DNA of 22,102 nucleotides from an uncultured Streptococcus sp. (lineage in GTDB: Bacteria; Bacillota; Bacilli; Lactobacillales; Streptococcaceae). Each line of letters begins with the position of its first letter. The stretch's first letter is position 1. Position numbers and translations under genes: made by a program. The stretch is taken from assembly GCF_943912555.1 (NCBI RefSeq), contig NZ_CALTUR010000011.1:1-22102 (forward strand), given 5' to 3'. Positions 15,442 through 22,102 of this stretch are shown here, piece after piece. Under the pieces are notes generated by a model, which had not been told where the DNA came from, searched no databases, and was given only the letters and a program-made list of their open reading frames with translations.

Positions 15442-16077
15442 CTAAAATCCATTTTGATATAATAGTTCCTTAGATATTTCTGATTTTGGAGAGTTATCCA
15501 TCAGTTTTTGCACATATTTACCTAAGATATCATTTTCAAGATTTACTGTGCTCCCGACTTGTTTACTCTTAAGAATGGTTTGTTCCAAGGTATGAGGGAT
15601 AACAGATACTGAAAAGTTTACTTTGGAGACTTTAGCGACAGTCAGACTAATGCCGTCAATTGTAATAGATCCTTTTTCAACTATTAAATCTAAAATTTCT
15701 TTTTGTGTATTGATTTGATACCATACAGCATTATCATCTTTTTTTATTGACGAGATTTTTCCTGTACCATCAATGTGTCCTGTAACGACATGACCCCCGA
15801 GTCGACCGTTGACAGATAAGGCTCTTTCTAGATTTACCTCACTTCCATGTTTTAATAGAGTAAGAGCTGTTCGACTCCATGTTTCATTCATTACATCAAC
15901 TGTAAAGGCTTGATGATTGAAATGAGTAACTGTAAGACAGATACCATTTACTGCTATACTATCGCCTAAATGGATATCCGTTAATATTTTTGAGGCTTTA
16001 ATTGATAGTTTGCAATTACGAGAGTCTTTCTGTATTCTTTCAACTTTTCCGATTTCTTCAATTATTCCTGTGAACAT
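15442..16077 (-). CDS. ribE: Riboflavin synthase, alpha subunit
   Basis: A 211-residue protein with two lumazine-binding repeats (PF00677): the first from MFTGIIEEIGKVERI to about residue 96, the second starting near GGHVVTGHIDGTGKISSI. It dismutates two molecules of ribityllumazine to riboflavin and returns one uracil product to RibH. Family residues are visible: N-terminal MFTGI, GDSIAVNGICLTV in repeat 1 and GSITIDGISLTV in repeat 2. The start overlaps the end of ribD by 16 bases, showing translational coupling. The gene follows ribD and precedes ribBA. In Bacillus nomenclature the same gene is ribE (or ribB), in E. coli it is ribC. Confidence 0.95.
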   Translation of the reverse strand: MFTGIIEEIGKVERIQKDSRNCKLSIKASKILTDIHLGDSIAVNGICLTVTHFNHQAFTVDVMNETWSRTALTLLKHGSEVNLERALSVNGRLGGHVVTGHIDGTGKISSIKKDDNAVWYQINTQKEILDLIVEKGSITIDGISLTVAKVSKVNFSVSVIPHTLEQTILKSKQVGSTVNLENDILGKYVQKLMDNSPKSEISKELLYQNGF

Positions 16078-17162
16078 GGATAAATCACTTCACTTTCTAT
16101 GAGATAGTCATCTCCTATTTGAGAAAAAGCATAAGGTTTCAATCTAATAGCGTCATTTGGCAAAGAAATACCTTCGCCTCCGACAGGAAACTTGGCACGG
16201 CCTCCAAAAATTTTTGGTGCAATATATATTTTCAGCTCATCAACAATTTGTTGTTCCAAAGCACTCCAATTCATTAGACTGCCCCCTTCTAGAAGTAGGC
16301 TATCAATCTGCATGTTTCCTAGATGTTGCATTAAATCCGATAAGTCTATATGATTGTCTTTTTTCTTTATGGAAAGTATTTCACAGCCATGATTTTGATA
16401 TAGCTTCATTTTATTTTTGTCTTCAGAGGAAGTGGCAATGTAAGTTTTAATATCATTTGCTGTTTTTACGATTTTAGAGGTAAGAGGAGTTCGTAAATGT
16501 GTATCGCATATGATACGGATAGGATTTTTCCCTTCCTCCAATCTACATGTCAGCAAAGGATCGTCTTGAATAACAGTATTGACTCCCACCATAATCGCAC
16601 TAACATGGTGTCGTAACTGATGCACATGCTTTCTTGCCTCTTCTCCAGTAATCCATTTGGATTGATTTGTTTTAGTGGCTATTTTTCCATCCATTGTCAT
16701 TGCATATTTCATAAAAACATAGGGTACATGCTGAGTAATGTACTTTCTAAAACTTTTTATTAAGTTAAGACACTCATTTTCTAAAACTCCAACAGTAACT
16801 TGAAGATTATTTTCCTCAAGTATCTTTACTCCTTTTCCAGATACAATAGGGTTACAGTCCAGGCTTCCAATGACTACTCTTGTAATACCGCTATCAATTA
16901 TAGCGTCTATACAAGGAGGTGTTTTCCCGAAGTGACAACAGGGTTCAAGTGTTACATAAAGCGTCGCTCCTATAGGGGATTCTCTACAGTTTTTAAGAGC
17001 ATTTCTCTCAGCATGTGGGCCACCAAAAAACTCATGATAACCTTGTCCGATAATATGATTATCTTTTACAATAACTGCGCCGACCATAGGATTGGGATTT
17101 ACGTAACCAGCCCCTTTTTGTGCCAGTTTTATTGCTAATTGCATATATTTTGAGTCGCTCAT
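16062..17162 (-). CDS. ribD: Bifunctional pyrimidine deaminase / reductase RibD
   Basis: A 366-residue fusion. The N-terminal deaminase (about 1-145) has the zinc site H50-A-E52 and C75/C84 in EPCCHFGKTPPC. The C-terminal reductase (about 146-366) has FMKYAMTMDGKIAT (150-163), WITGEEAR, MVGVNTVIQDDPLLTCR and LLLEGGSLMNWS. It converts the GTP-derived pyrimidine to 5-amino-6-ribitylamino-uracil phosphate, the pathway branch whose product is also the precursor of MAIT-cell antigens. The start at 17162 is chosen since GGAGG (17170-17174) precedes it by 7 nt; the longer frame to 17258 runs through the terminator hairpins. First gene of the operon, controlled by the upstream FMN riboswitch. Confidence 0.96.
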   Translation of the reverse strand: MSDSKYMQLAIKLAQKGAGYVNPNPMVGAVIVKDNHIIGQGYHEFFGGPHAERNALKNCRESPIGATLYVTLEPCCHFGKTPPCIDAIIDSGITRVVIGSLDCNPIVSGKGVKILEENNLQVTVGVLENECLNLIKSFRKYITQHVPYVFMKYAMTMDGKIATKTNQSKWITGEEARKHVHQLRHHVSAIMVGVNTVIQDDPLLTCRLEEGKNPIRIICDTHLRTPLTSKIVKTANDIKTYIATSSEDKNKMKLYQNHGCEILSIKKKDNHIDLSDLMQHLGNMQIDSLLLEGGSLMNWSALEQQIVDELKIYIAPKIFGGRAKFPVGGEGISLPNDAIRLKPYAFSQIGDDYLIESEVIYPCSQE

Positions 17163-17185
17163 CTCACTACCTCCAAAAAAATATA

Positions 17186-17209
17186 CCTTGAATAGGGGAC
17201 TATTCAAGG
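17186..17209 (-). promoter_or_regulatory. Second leader hairpin, next to the ribD ribosome site
   Basis: CCTTGAATAG / CTATTCAAGG is a perfect 10-bp stem with a 4-nt loop; on the minus strand TATAT and seven T follow, then GGAGG of ribD. It may be a second terminator or may affect ribosome access. Confidence 0.7.
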
Positions 17210-17234
17210 CATACAAAAGAAAACTTATGCGATT

Positions 17235-17274
17235 AACAAAAATGCTCTGAAATGACAAGTAATCATTTCAGAGC
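17235..17274 (-). terminator. Riboswitch-controlled terminator of the rib leader
   Basis: GCTCTGAAATGA / TCATTTCAGAGC is a perfect 12-bp stem (17263-17274 with 17244-17255) followed on the minus strand by ATTTTTGTT. It lies 25 bases after the aptamer and is the likely expression platform. Confidence 0.85.
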
Positions 17275-17298
17275 ACGCAAAAAGCACAAACATACTTT

Positions 17299-17407
17299 TA
17301 TCTTCTTTCATCCAGACTATACTGTCGGCTTTGGAATTTCACCAAATCATGCCTTTCGGCTCGTGGGCTATACCACCGGTAGGGAATTGCACCCTGCCCT
17401 GAAGATA
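17299..17407 (-). ncRNA. FMN riboswitch (RFN element)
   Basis: On the minus strand the conserved RFN core is nearly complete: AGGGCAGGGTGCAATTCCC, CCGGTGGTATAGCCC, CGAGCC, GCATGATTTGGTGAAATTCC and GCCGACAGTATAGTCTGGAT. The closing helix P1 is TATCTTC/GAAGATA (7 bp, 17299-17305 with 17401-17407). FMN binding is expected to stop transcription at the downstream terminator, so the operon is off when FMN is plentiful. The match is to the family from memory and is very strong. Confidence 0.97.
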
Positions 17408-17425
17408 GTTATTCAATTACAGATG

Positions 17426-17454
17426 ATTATAGTACTTAATTTTGAATATGTCAA
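17426..17454 (-). promoter_or_regulatory. Consensus sigma-A promoter of the rib operon
   Basis: On the minus strand TTGACA (17449-17454) and TATAAT (17426-17431) are both perfect with an exact 17-bp spacer. Strong constitutive start, leaving control to the riboswitch. Confidence 0.92.
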
Positions 17455-17527
17455 CAGATAAACACAGATTATTTTTGATATATTTTGTTTGTGTTAATTT
17501 CTCCTCGCTCCTCGGATAAAGAAAATA

Positions 17528-17536
17528 TGATATACT
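17528..17536 (+). promoter_or_regulatory. Extended -10 promoter of ruvA-tag
   Basis: TGATATACT (17528-17536) is a good extended -10 without a -35. The RNA would start about 20 bases before the AAAGG ribosome site (17556-17560). Confidence 0.65.
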
Positions 17537-17566
17537 AGATAAACGAAATAAGAGAAAAGGAAAACT

Positions 17567-18160
17567 ATGTACGAATATTTAAAAGGAATCATTACCAAAA
17601 TCACTGCCAAATACATTGTTCTTGAAGTCAACGGTATCGGTTATATCCTGCATGTGGCCAATCCTTATGCCTATTCAGGTCAGGTGAATCAAGAAGTTCA
17701 AATTTATGTGCATCAGGTCGTGCGTGAGGACGCCCATCTGCTTTATGGATTTCGCTCAGAAGACGAGAAAAAGCTCTTTCTCAGTCTGATTTCGGTATCT
17801 GGGATTGGTCCTGTATCAGCTCTTGCTATTATCGCTGCTGATGACAATGCTGGCTTGGTTCAAGCCATTGAAACCAAGAACATCACCTACTTGACTAAGT
17901 TCCCTAAAATTGGTAAGAAAACAGCCCAGCAGATGGTGCTGGACTTGGAAGGCAAGGTAGTTGTGGCTAGTGATGACCTTCCTGCTAAGGTGGCAGTGCA
18001 AGCCAGTGCTGAAAATCAAGAATTGGAAGAAGCCATGGAAGCAATGTTGGCGCTAGGCTACAAGGCAACAGAGCTCAAGAAAATCAAGAAATTCTTTGAA
18101 GGAACGACAGATACAGCTGAGAACTATATCAAGTCGGCCCTTAAAATGTTGGTCAAGTAG
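17567..18160 (+). CDS. ruvA: Holliday junction branch migration protein RuvA
   Basis: A 197-residue protein, close to the 203 residues of E. coli RuvA. The order is an OB-fold N-terminal domain (about 1-63, [26 protein letters not shown]), the double helix-hairpin-helix domain (about 65-140) with [13 protein letters not shown] and [16 protein letters not shown], then an acidic linker and the C-terminal RuvB-binding domain III ([19 protein letters not shown]). It forms a tetramer on Holliday junctions and guides the RuvB motor. ruvB is not in the window. In many streptococci mutL and ruvA adjoin; here the rib operon separates them. tag follows after 9 bases in the same operon. Confidence 0.96.
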   Translation: MYEYLKGIITKITAKYIVLEVNGIGYILHVANPYAYSGQVNQEVQIYVHQVVREDAHLLYGFRSEDEKKLFLSLISVSGIGPVSALAIIAADDNAGLVQAIETKNITYLTKFPKIGKKTAQQMVLDLEGKVVVASDDLPAKVAVQASAENQELEEAMEAMLALGYKATELKKIKKFFEGTTDTAENYIKSALKMLVK

Positions 18161-18169
18161 GAGCAGAGC

Positions 18170-18733
18170 ATGACAAAACGTTGTTCGTGGGTCAAGATGA
18201 CCAATCCGCTCTACATTACCTATCATGATGAGGAGTGGGGCCAACCTCTCCATGATGACCAAGCATTGTTTGAGTTGTTGTGTATGGAAACCTATCAGGC
18301 AGGCCTGTCTTGGGAAACGGTACTCAACAAACGCCAAGCTTTCAGAGAAGCTTTTCATGGCTATCAAATTCAAGCGGTCGCAGATATGACCGACACCGAA
18401 CTGGAAGACTTGCTGGAGAATCCAGACATCATTCGAAATAGAGCTAAGATTTTTGCTACACGCGCTAACGCCCAAGCCTTTCTACGACTACAGGCAGAGT
18501 ACGACTCTTTTGATGCCTATCTTTGGTCTTTTGTTGAGAGAAAAACTGTCGTTAACGATGTTCCCGATTACCGCCAAGCCCCAGCTAAAACCGCCTTGTC
18601 TGAGAAATTAGCCAAAGATCTCAAAAAACGAGGCTTCAAGTTCACAGGTCCAGTCGCTGTCTTGTCTTTTCTACAGGCTGCAGGATTAGTTGATGACCAT
18701 GAGAATGATTGTGAGTGGAAAAGCAGTCACTAG
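18170..18733 (+). CDS. tag: DNA-3-methyladenine glycosylase I
   Basis: A 187-residue protein matching Tag (PF03352), which removes 3-methyladenine from alkylated DNA. The structural zinc ligands are all present and at the usual positions: C5 in RCSWV, H19 in YHDEEWG, H177 and C181 in DDHENDC near the end. The base-recognition region METYQAGLSWETVLNKR contains the conserved glutamate E40 and W48. It starts 9 bases after ruvA with GGAGCAGAGC as ribosome site, so the two are one transcript, ended by the strong terminator at 18762-18803. Co-transcription of a branch-migration protein with an alkylation repair enzyme is usual in streptococci. Confidence 0.95.
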   Translation: MTKRCSWVKMTNPLYITYHDEEWGQPLHDDQALFELLCMETYQAGLSWETVLNKRQAFREAFHGYQIQAVADMTDTELEDLLENPDIIRNRAKIFATRANAQAFLRLQAEYDSFDAYLWSFVERKTVVNDVPDYRQAPAKTALSEKLAKDLKKRGFKFTGPVAVLSFLQAAGLVDDHENDCEWKSSH

Positions 18734-18761
18734 TGTGTACAGGTAACTAGCATATCTGACA

Positions 18762-18803
18762 ATATATAAAAAGCTGAGAAGTTTTTCCCAGCTTTTTATA
18801 TAT
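18762..18803. terminator. Bidirectional terminator after tag
   Basis: TATATAAAAAGCTG (18763-18776) pairs perfectly with CAGCTTTTTATATA (18789-18802); inner GAA/TTC extends it. A and T runs on each side serve both converging genes. Confidence 0.9.
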
Positions 18804-18816
18804 ACTATTAGATTTG

Positions 18817-19080
18817 TTAGAGTGAAGTCAAAAAAGTGATTCCACCTAAAATAACACCAGCTGAATTTGGAATGATTAGTATCCAATCCTTCTTAGGTTC
18901 CTTTGTCCATCCATAAATAACCCAGATTAAGCAAGATATTGCAGCTGATAAAGGTTGAAATGGTTGAGCTTTATTTCCCTGTAAATTAGCGATAATTTGA
19001 GGTATGTAGGCACTAAATACTATAATTCCAATAAAGGCACCAATAGAACCTACGATTCGATTAATTTTTTGTTTTGTCAT
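18817..19080 (-). CDS. SemiSWEET-like small sugar transporter (PQ-loop family)
   Basis: An 87-residue protein with three membrane helices (about 9-27, 41-57 and 66-85) in a single triple-helix bundle, the size and plan of bacterial SemiSWEETs (MtN3/PQ-loop). The PQ motif is seen in SAYIPQIIANLQGNKAQPFQPLSA (end of TM1), and the SCLIWVIYGW stretch in TM2 and NSAGVILGGITFL in TM3 fit the family (the Asn in TM3 is the usual sugar-contact position). Two copies should form one pore that passes sugars down a gradient. The ATG at 19080 is preferred to the GTG at 19086 because the AGGAGG site (19085-19090) overlaps the GTG. The sugar is unknown. Confidence 0.8.
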   Translation of the reverse strand: MTKQKINRIVGSIGAFIGIIVFSAYIPQIIANLQGNKAQPFQPLSAAISCLIWVIYGWTKEPKKDWILIIPNSAGVILGGITFLTSL

Positions 19081-19185
19081 ATACACCTCCTACAAAAGGA
19101 TATCATAGAAATTAGCGAAATGCAATAAATTCAGATACAAATTGTAATGAAAACCAATACAAAAGCACAAAAATAGAGAAACTAT

Positions 19186-20220
19186 TTATTTTTTGTTATA
19201 GTCAAAGCGAATGATTTGCTCCTTTGCATCTACATGGGCGTGGACTCCAAAGGGAACAATGGCTCTTGGAGTTGCGTGGCCGACATTCAGATTATAGACA
19301 ATAGGGATATTGCTGTCAATGATATCCAATAGTGCCTCTTTATAGTCGTCATAGAAAGTTTCATCCATAGGTTTCCCGACCAAGAGTCCGCTGATGACCT
19401 CGAATATCCCAGTTTCCTTTAAAGTCTGCAACATCTTTTTGAAGTCTTCTGGCTCAGGCTTTTCTTCGCTTGTTTCTAGCAAGAGGATTTTTCCTTCCCA
19501 GTCTGACAAGTCAGGGAAAAGTTTGTATTTTTGGCAGAGCTCCGTGCTGTCTGCGTATCGAGAGTTGTTAAAGATATCGTAGAGAGATTCGAGGCAACCA
19601 CCGAGGATTTCCCCCTTGAACTGGGCATTTCCTTGCAACAAGTCAAAACCAGTGTTTGCATGACTGACACGAGCTGTTCCTAGAGCCTTGGGACTGAAGT
19701 CAGTTCGTTCCTCATACCAAACGTGACTAGGGCGGATTTCTGAAATTCTTCCAGTCTCAATCAATTCTTTAAAGTAGTGAAAGCTATAGGCCAGCATTTC
19801 CTTGTCCAATTCACAAATGTCTGCTAAAAAGGATTGACCATAAAAAGTTTTAACACCTAGTTTATGCAATATGAGATGGTTCATGGTTGTATCCGAGAAG
19901 CCAAGAAAAATTTTTTGTTTGATAACCTTTTTGAGTTGGTCATTTTCAAAAAGATAAGGTAGCAAGCGATAGGTATCGTCTCCACCAATGGCACATAGGA
20001 TCATATCGATGCTATCGTCAGAAAAGGCATGAATCAAATCCTCTGCACGTGCTTCGGGATGGTCCTTGATAAAGTCTAAGCCTTTTAGCGAATGGGGCAA
20101 AAAGATAGGATTGAGTCCCAAGTCCTTGAGACGTTGGACACCCAAGTCCACTTCGTGTTTGACAAAGTCCTCTCCGATAATGCCACTAGATAAACTAACA
20201 ATACCAATAGTAGAAACCAT
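19186..20220 (-). CDS. S66 family peptidase (LD-carboxypeptidase / MccF-like)
   Basis: A 344-residue soluble protein without signal peptide, matching family S66 (PF02016), which includes LD-carboxypeptidases acting on murein peptides and MccF, which destroys microcin C-type compounds. Seen: the nucleophile-elbow region CAIGGDDTYRLLPYL (residues 76-90), FLGFSDTT (105-112), GGCLESLYDIF after the linker, ILLLETSEE with the likely catalytic E249, and NVGHATPRAIVPFG with the likely catalytic H315. At the position where the family normally has serine (GGxxS) this protein has threonine (T83). A GAGGAT ribosome site precedes the ATG. MccF-like cytoplasmic proteins are the closest fit. Activity and substrate are uncertain because of the serine replacement. 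Confidence 0.85.
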   Translation of the reverse strand: MVSTIGIVSLSSGIIGEDFVKHEVDLGVQRLKDLGLNPIFLPHSLKGLDFIKDHPEARAEDLIHAFSDDSIDMILCAIGGDDTYRLLPYLFENDQLKKVIKQKIFLGFSDTTMNHLILHKLGVKTFYGQSFLADICELDKEMLAYSFHYFKELIETGRISEIRPSHVWYEERTDFSPKALGTARVSHANTGFDLLQGNAQFKGEILGGCLESLYDIFNNSRYADSTELCQKYKLFPDLSDWEGKILLLETSEEKPEPEDFKKMLQTLKETGIFEVISGLLVGKPMDETFYDDYKEALLDIIDSNIPIVYNLNVGHATPRAIVPFGVHAHVDAKEQIIRFDYNKK

Positions 20221-20250
20221 ATCTTATCCTCCTAGAAATAGATTGAGCCT

Positions 20251-20259
20251 ATTTTATCA
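20251..20259 (-). promoter_or_regulatory. Possible extended -10 promoter of the S66 peptidase gene
   Basis: On the minus strand TGATAAAAT is a fair extended -10 about 30 bases before the ATG; no -35 is seen. Confidence 0.5.
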
Positions 20260-20320
20260 CAAAAGATAAGAGAAAGCTATGTGGGATTTCAGAAGAATGC
20301 TTTTAAATCAAGAAAGTAGT

Positions 20321-20351
20321 AAAAAAGCAACCGCACCTGCAGTTGCTTTTA
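20321..20351 (-). terminator. Terminator after the DUF1129 gene
   Basis: On the minus strand AAAAGCAACTGC-AGGT-GCGGTTGCTTTT (12 pairs, one G-T) ends in six T. It closes the corA-DUF1129 transcript. Confidence 0.85.
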
Positions 20352-20359
20352 TCATTCTC

Positions 20360-21037
20360 TTAATAACGTGTTGGTCCTGCACTTGCACTGCGGATGTTCA
20401 AGCGTTTCTTGAGATAGAAGCGAAGGGCTAGGAGGACTGCTCCGATAATAGCTAGTGGCAATGGAGCAAGTACTGGGTTAAGGTTAGCTGGTAGGAAGCT
20501 TGTTGCAAAGAAGACAAGCAACCAAAGGAACATAGAAGCTAGGATAACTAGTACAGATTTCCAGAAAGGTGGACGTTGACTGCGGTCCATATCTGGTCCA
20601 TAGTATTGGTAAACAAAGTAGTACATCAAGTAGAAGGCAAATCCACCAACCAGTCCAACTAGCAGGAGGGTGACAAATCCATAGCCGAAAGCTTGATCTG
20701 CCGCAAAGAAGGTTGTGAGGGCGCTGACGAGGGCAAAGAGGCTAGTGATGAAAAGAGCTGAGTCCATAATCATCAGTTTTGGATCATCATTTTCTTTTGG
20801 ATGCTCTTTTTCATATTGTTCCTTGACAGTGAAACTATGAGCCCAATGAGTTGGTGCGCCATAGAGGGAACGAGCAGTCGTACCTTTGGCTTGCTCTTCA
20901 AGGATTTGGGGAATAACTTCCTCAAAAATAGCCTTGATTTCAGCATCTGTTTTTCCATCTTTGATGAATTGTTGGGTAGCGATGTGGACAAACTCTTGGT
21001 TTTTCTTTGTTAATTTTTGTAGATCAATCTGAGACAT
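20360..21037 (-). CDS. DUF1129 family membrane protein
   Basis: A 225-residue protein matching DUF1129 (PF06570), function unknown. A soluble N-terminal half (about 1-95: LTKKNQEFVHIATQQFIKDGKTDAEI and LEEQAKGTTARSLYGAPTHWA) is followed by four hydrophobic segments (about 90-112, 118-140, 156-178 and 185-205) and a basic tail. The TARSLYGxP stretch is typical of the family. The start at 21037 is supported by an AGGAG site; the longer frame to 21058 would overlap the corA stop. It begins 11 bases after corA and the two share a transcript from the corA promoter, so it may help or tune the metal channel; that link is only positional. Confidence 0.8.
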   Translation of the reverse strand: MSQIDLQKLTKKNQEFVHIATQQFIKDGKTDAEIKAIFEEVIPQILEEQAKGTTARSLYGAPTHWAHSFTVKEQYEKEHPKENDDPKLMIMDSALFITSLFALVSALTTFFAADQAFGYGFVTLLLVGLVGGFAFYLMYYFVYQYYGPDMDRSQRPPFWKSVLVILASMFLWLLVFFATSFLPANLNPVLAPLPLAIIGAVLLALRFYLKKRLNIRSASAGPTRY

Positions 21038-21048
21038 AGGAACTCCTC

Positions 21049-21993
21049 TTAGAACCATTTTTTATGGATGAGATAGAGAGTGAGCGAGACACTCATAGCA
21101 AAGGCGATAAAGACGATTAACCAGAAGGCATTCGGCTCCCCGTTTAGGGGGATTTCATTATCCTTAAAGTTCATCCCGTAGGCAGAAAAGACCATGGTTG
21201 GGATGGACATAACGATGGTCACAAGGGCCAAGGTTTTCATGATGTTGTTCTGGTTGTTGGAAATGATAGAGGCGAAGGTCTCTGTCATAGAATGCAAGAC
21301 GTTTCCATAAATGTCTGCCATCTCGATGGCCTGTTGGGTTTCAATCAGGGTATCTTCAAGCAGATCTTCGTCCTCAAGGTATTTCTTGATATTGCTGGTT
21401 GAGCTGGTCAATTTCTTAATCACGCGCTCATTTGTTTTGAGGGAGGCCTTGAAATAGACGATGGTTTTTTCTAATTCCATGAGTTCAATCAATTCTTCAT
21501 TACGAGTTGATTGATGCAGTTGACTTTCGATTTGTTCACTCTTGCGATCAATCGAACGAAGGGCTGTTAGGTAAAGCTCTGCATTGCGATAAAGAATCTG
21601 GAAGATAAAACGCGAACGCATGAAGGTGTAGAAATTACGCAATCGACGGTTGATAAAGACATCGAGGACCGGTAATGATTCCAAACACGTAGTGATAATG
21701 GTTTCCTCGGTGATGATAATACCAAGCGGAATGGTTACGTAGTAGGTGCGGTTATTTCTTTCTTCTGTGACCGGTACGTCTACGATAATCAGGGTATACT
21801 CGTCTTCAATCGTAATACGAGACATTTCTTCCGCATCGAGCGGTGCTCGGAGGTCGGCAATATCAATATCGAAGGCGTTAGCGATTTCGAGTGATTCATT
21901 TTGAGTCGGATTGACGAGATTGATCCAAGTACCCGGTTCAAGCGTATCGATCTCTTTAAATTCAGTTGTTGTAGAGAGAAAAACTTGTTTCAT
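21049..21993 (-). CDS. corA: CorA family divalent cation (Mg2+/Co2+) transporter
   Basis: A 314-residue protein of the CorA family (PF01544). A large cytoplasmic N-terminal part (about 1-245, with long helices SIDRKSEQIESQLHQSTRNEE and the stalk helix after EMADIYGNVLHSMTETFASI) precedes two C-terminal membrane helices (about 250-270 and 290-310). The selectivity motif YGMNF is at residues 272-276, at the end of the first helix, and the C-terminal end is basic (HKKWF), as usual. It works as a pentameric channel for magnesium or cobalt/nickel. Its promoter is at 22038-22065, and it is the first gene of a two-gene unit with DUF1129. uvrA is expected upstream in pneumococcus; only its side of the gap could lie beyond the window. 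Confidence 0.95.
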   Translation of the reverse strand: MKQVFLSTTTEFKEIDTLEPGTWINLVNPTQNESLEIANAFDIDIADLRAPLDAEEMSRITIEDEYTLIIVDVPVTEERNNRTYYVTIPLGIIITEETIITTCLESLPVLDVFINRRLRNFYTFMRSRFIFQILYRNAELYLTALRSIDRKSEQIESQLHQSTRNEELIELMELEKTIVYFKASLKTNERVIKKLTSSTSNIKKYLEDEDLLEDTLIETQQAIEMADIYGNVLHSMTETFASIISNNQNNIMKTLALVTIVMSIPTMVFSAYGMNFKDNEIPLNGEPNAFWLIVFIAFAMSVSLTLYLIHKKWF

Positions 21994-22037
21994 ATCCCTT
22001 ATCCTTTCTCATTTTTCATATTTTTTCACACCGTACT

Positions 22038-22065
22038 ATTATACTACAAAATCGGCCTTTTTCAA
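22038..22065 (-). promoter_or_regulatory. Promoter of corA-DUF1129
   Basis: On the minus strand TTGAAA (22060-22065, 5 of 6) and TATAAT (22038-22043, perfect) are 16 bp apart. I see nothing recognisable in the remaining 37 bases of the window. Confidence 0.8.
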
Positions 22066-22102
22066 AATAAATCTAACAAAAATCCTGTTGCTATTGGATT
22101 TT

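Noticed and set aside
17163..17258. N-terminal extension of the RibD frame
   Set aside because: It covers the two leader hairpins and has no ribosome site; GGAGG fits only the ATG at 17162.
17252..17461. Plus-strand frame of 69 codons over the FMN riboswitch
   Set aside because: It is the complement of a conserved RNA and the rib promoter, not a protein gene.

Overview
The window is chromosomal DNA of Streptococcus pneumoniae or a very close mitis-group relative. The basis is the gene order (metQ - M20 peptidase - metN - metI, nrdI, hexB-type mutL, riboflavin operon, ruvA, tag, corA), a BOX-type interspersed repeat, many extended -10 (TGnTATAAT) promoters, and close agreement of the proteins with remembered pneumococcal ones. 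I ran no database search. No rRNA, tRNA, CRISPR, intact insertion sequence or prophage gene is visible.

Layout. (a) 1-1960: the end of an AT-rich peptide-type operon, with the C-terminal part of a LanC-like protein (probably a class III/IV lanthionine synthetase) coupled to a 12-TM MFS exporter and closed by a terminator. (b) 2005-3079: azlC-azlD, a branched-chain amino acid exporter. (c) 3119-4061: an orphan amino-acid-binding lipoprotein with its own promoter and terminator. (d) 4067-8266: the methionine uptake operon metQ - M20 dipeptidase - metN - metI, preceded by a perfect 19-bp MET-box palindrome. (e) 8270-8901: a divergent-facing ECF-type S component. (f) 8994-9194: the last codons of an AraC-type response regulator, the apparent scar of a deleted two-component system. 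(g) 9198-10349: a 4-TM membrane protein and an orphan nrdI. (h) 10378-11273 (minus): a LytTR regulator with a DUF3021 membrane protein. (i) 11424-13514: mutL. (j) 13541-17454 (minus): a BOX element, then ribD-ribE-ribBA-ribH under a consensus promoter, an FMN riboswitch and two hairpins. (k) 17528-18803: ruvA-tag. (l) 18817-22065 (minus): a SemiSWEET-like protein, an S66 peptidase, a DUF1129 membrane protein and corA.

How it fits together. Nutrient uptake dominates: a predicted LysR-type MetR/MtaR activator site before metQ, a dipeptidase that could release methionine from imported peptides, and a NIL-domain ATPase for feedback inhibition. The riboflavin operon supplies FMN/FAD and is controlled by FMN. 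It is inserted, in opposite orientation, between two DNA-repair genes (mutL and ruvA) that are neighbours in many streptococci. The least expected items are the response-regulator remnant, the partial lanthipeptide-like operon, the LytTR/DUF3021 pair with 21-bp-phased repeats in its upstream region, and the nrdI promoter whose -10 lies in a terminator loop.
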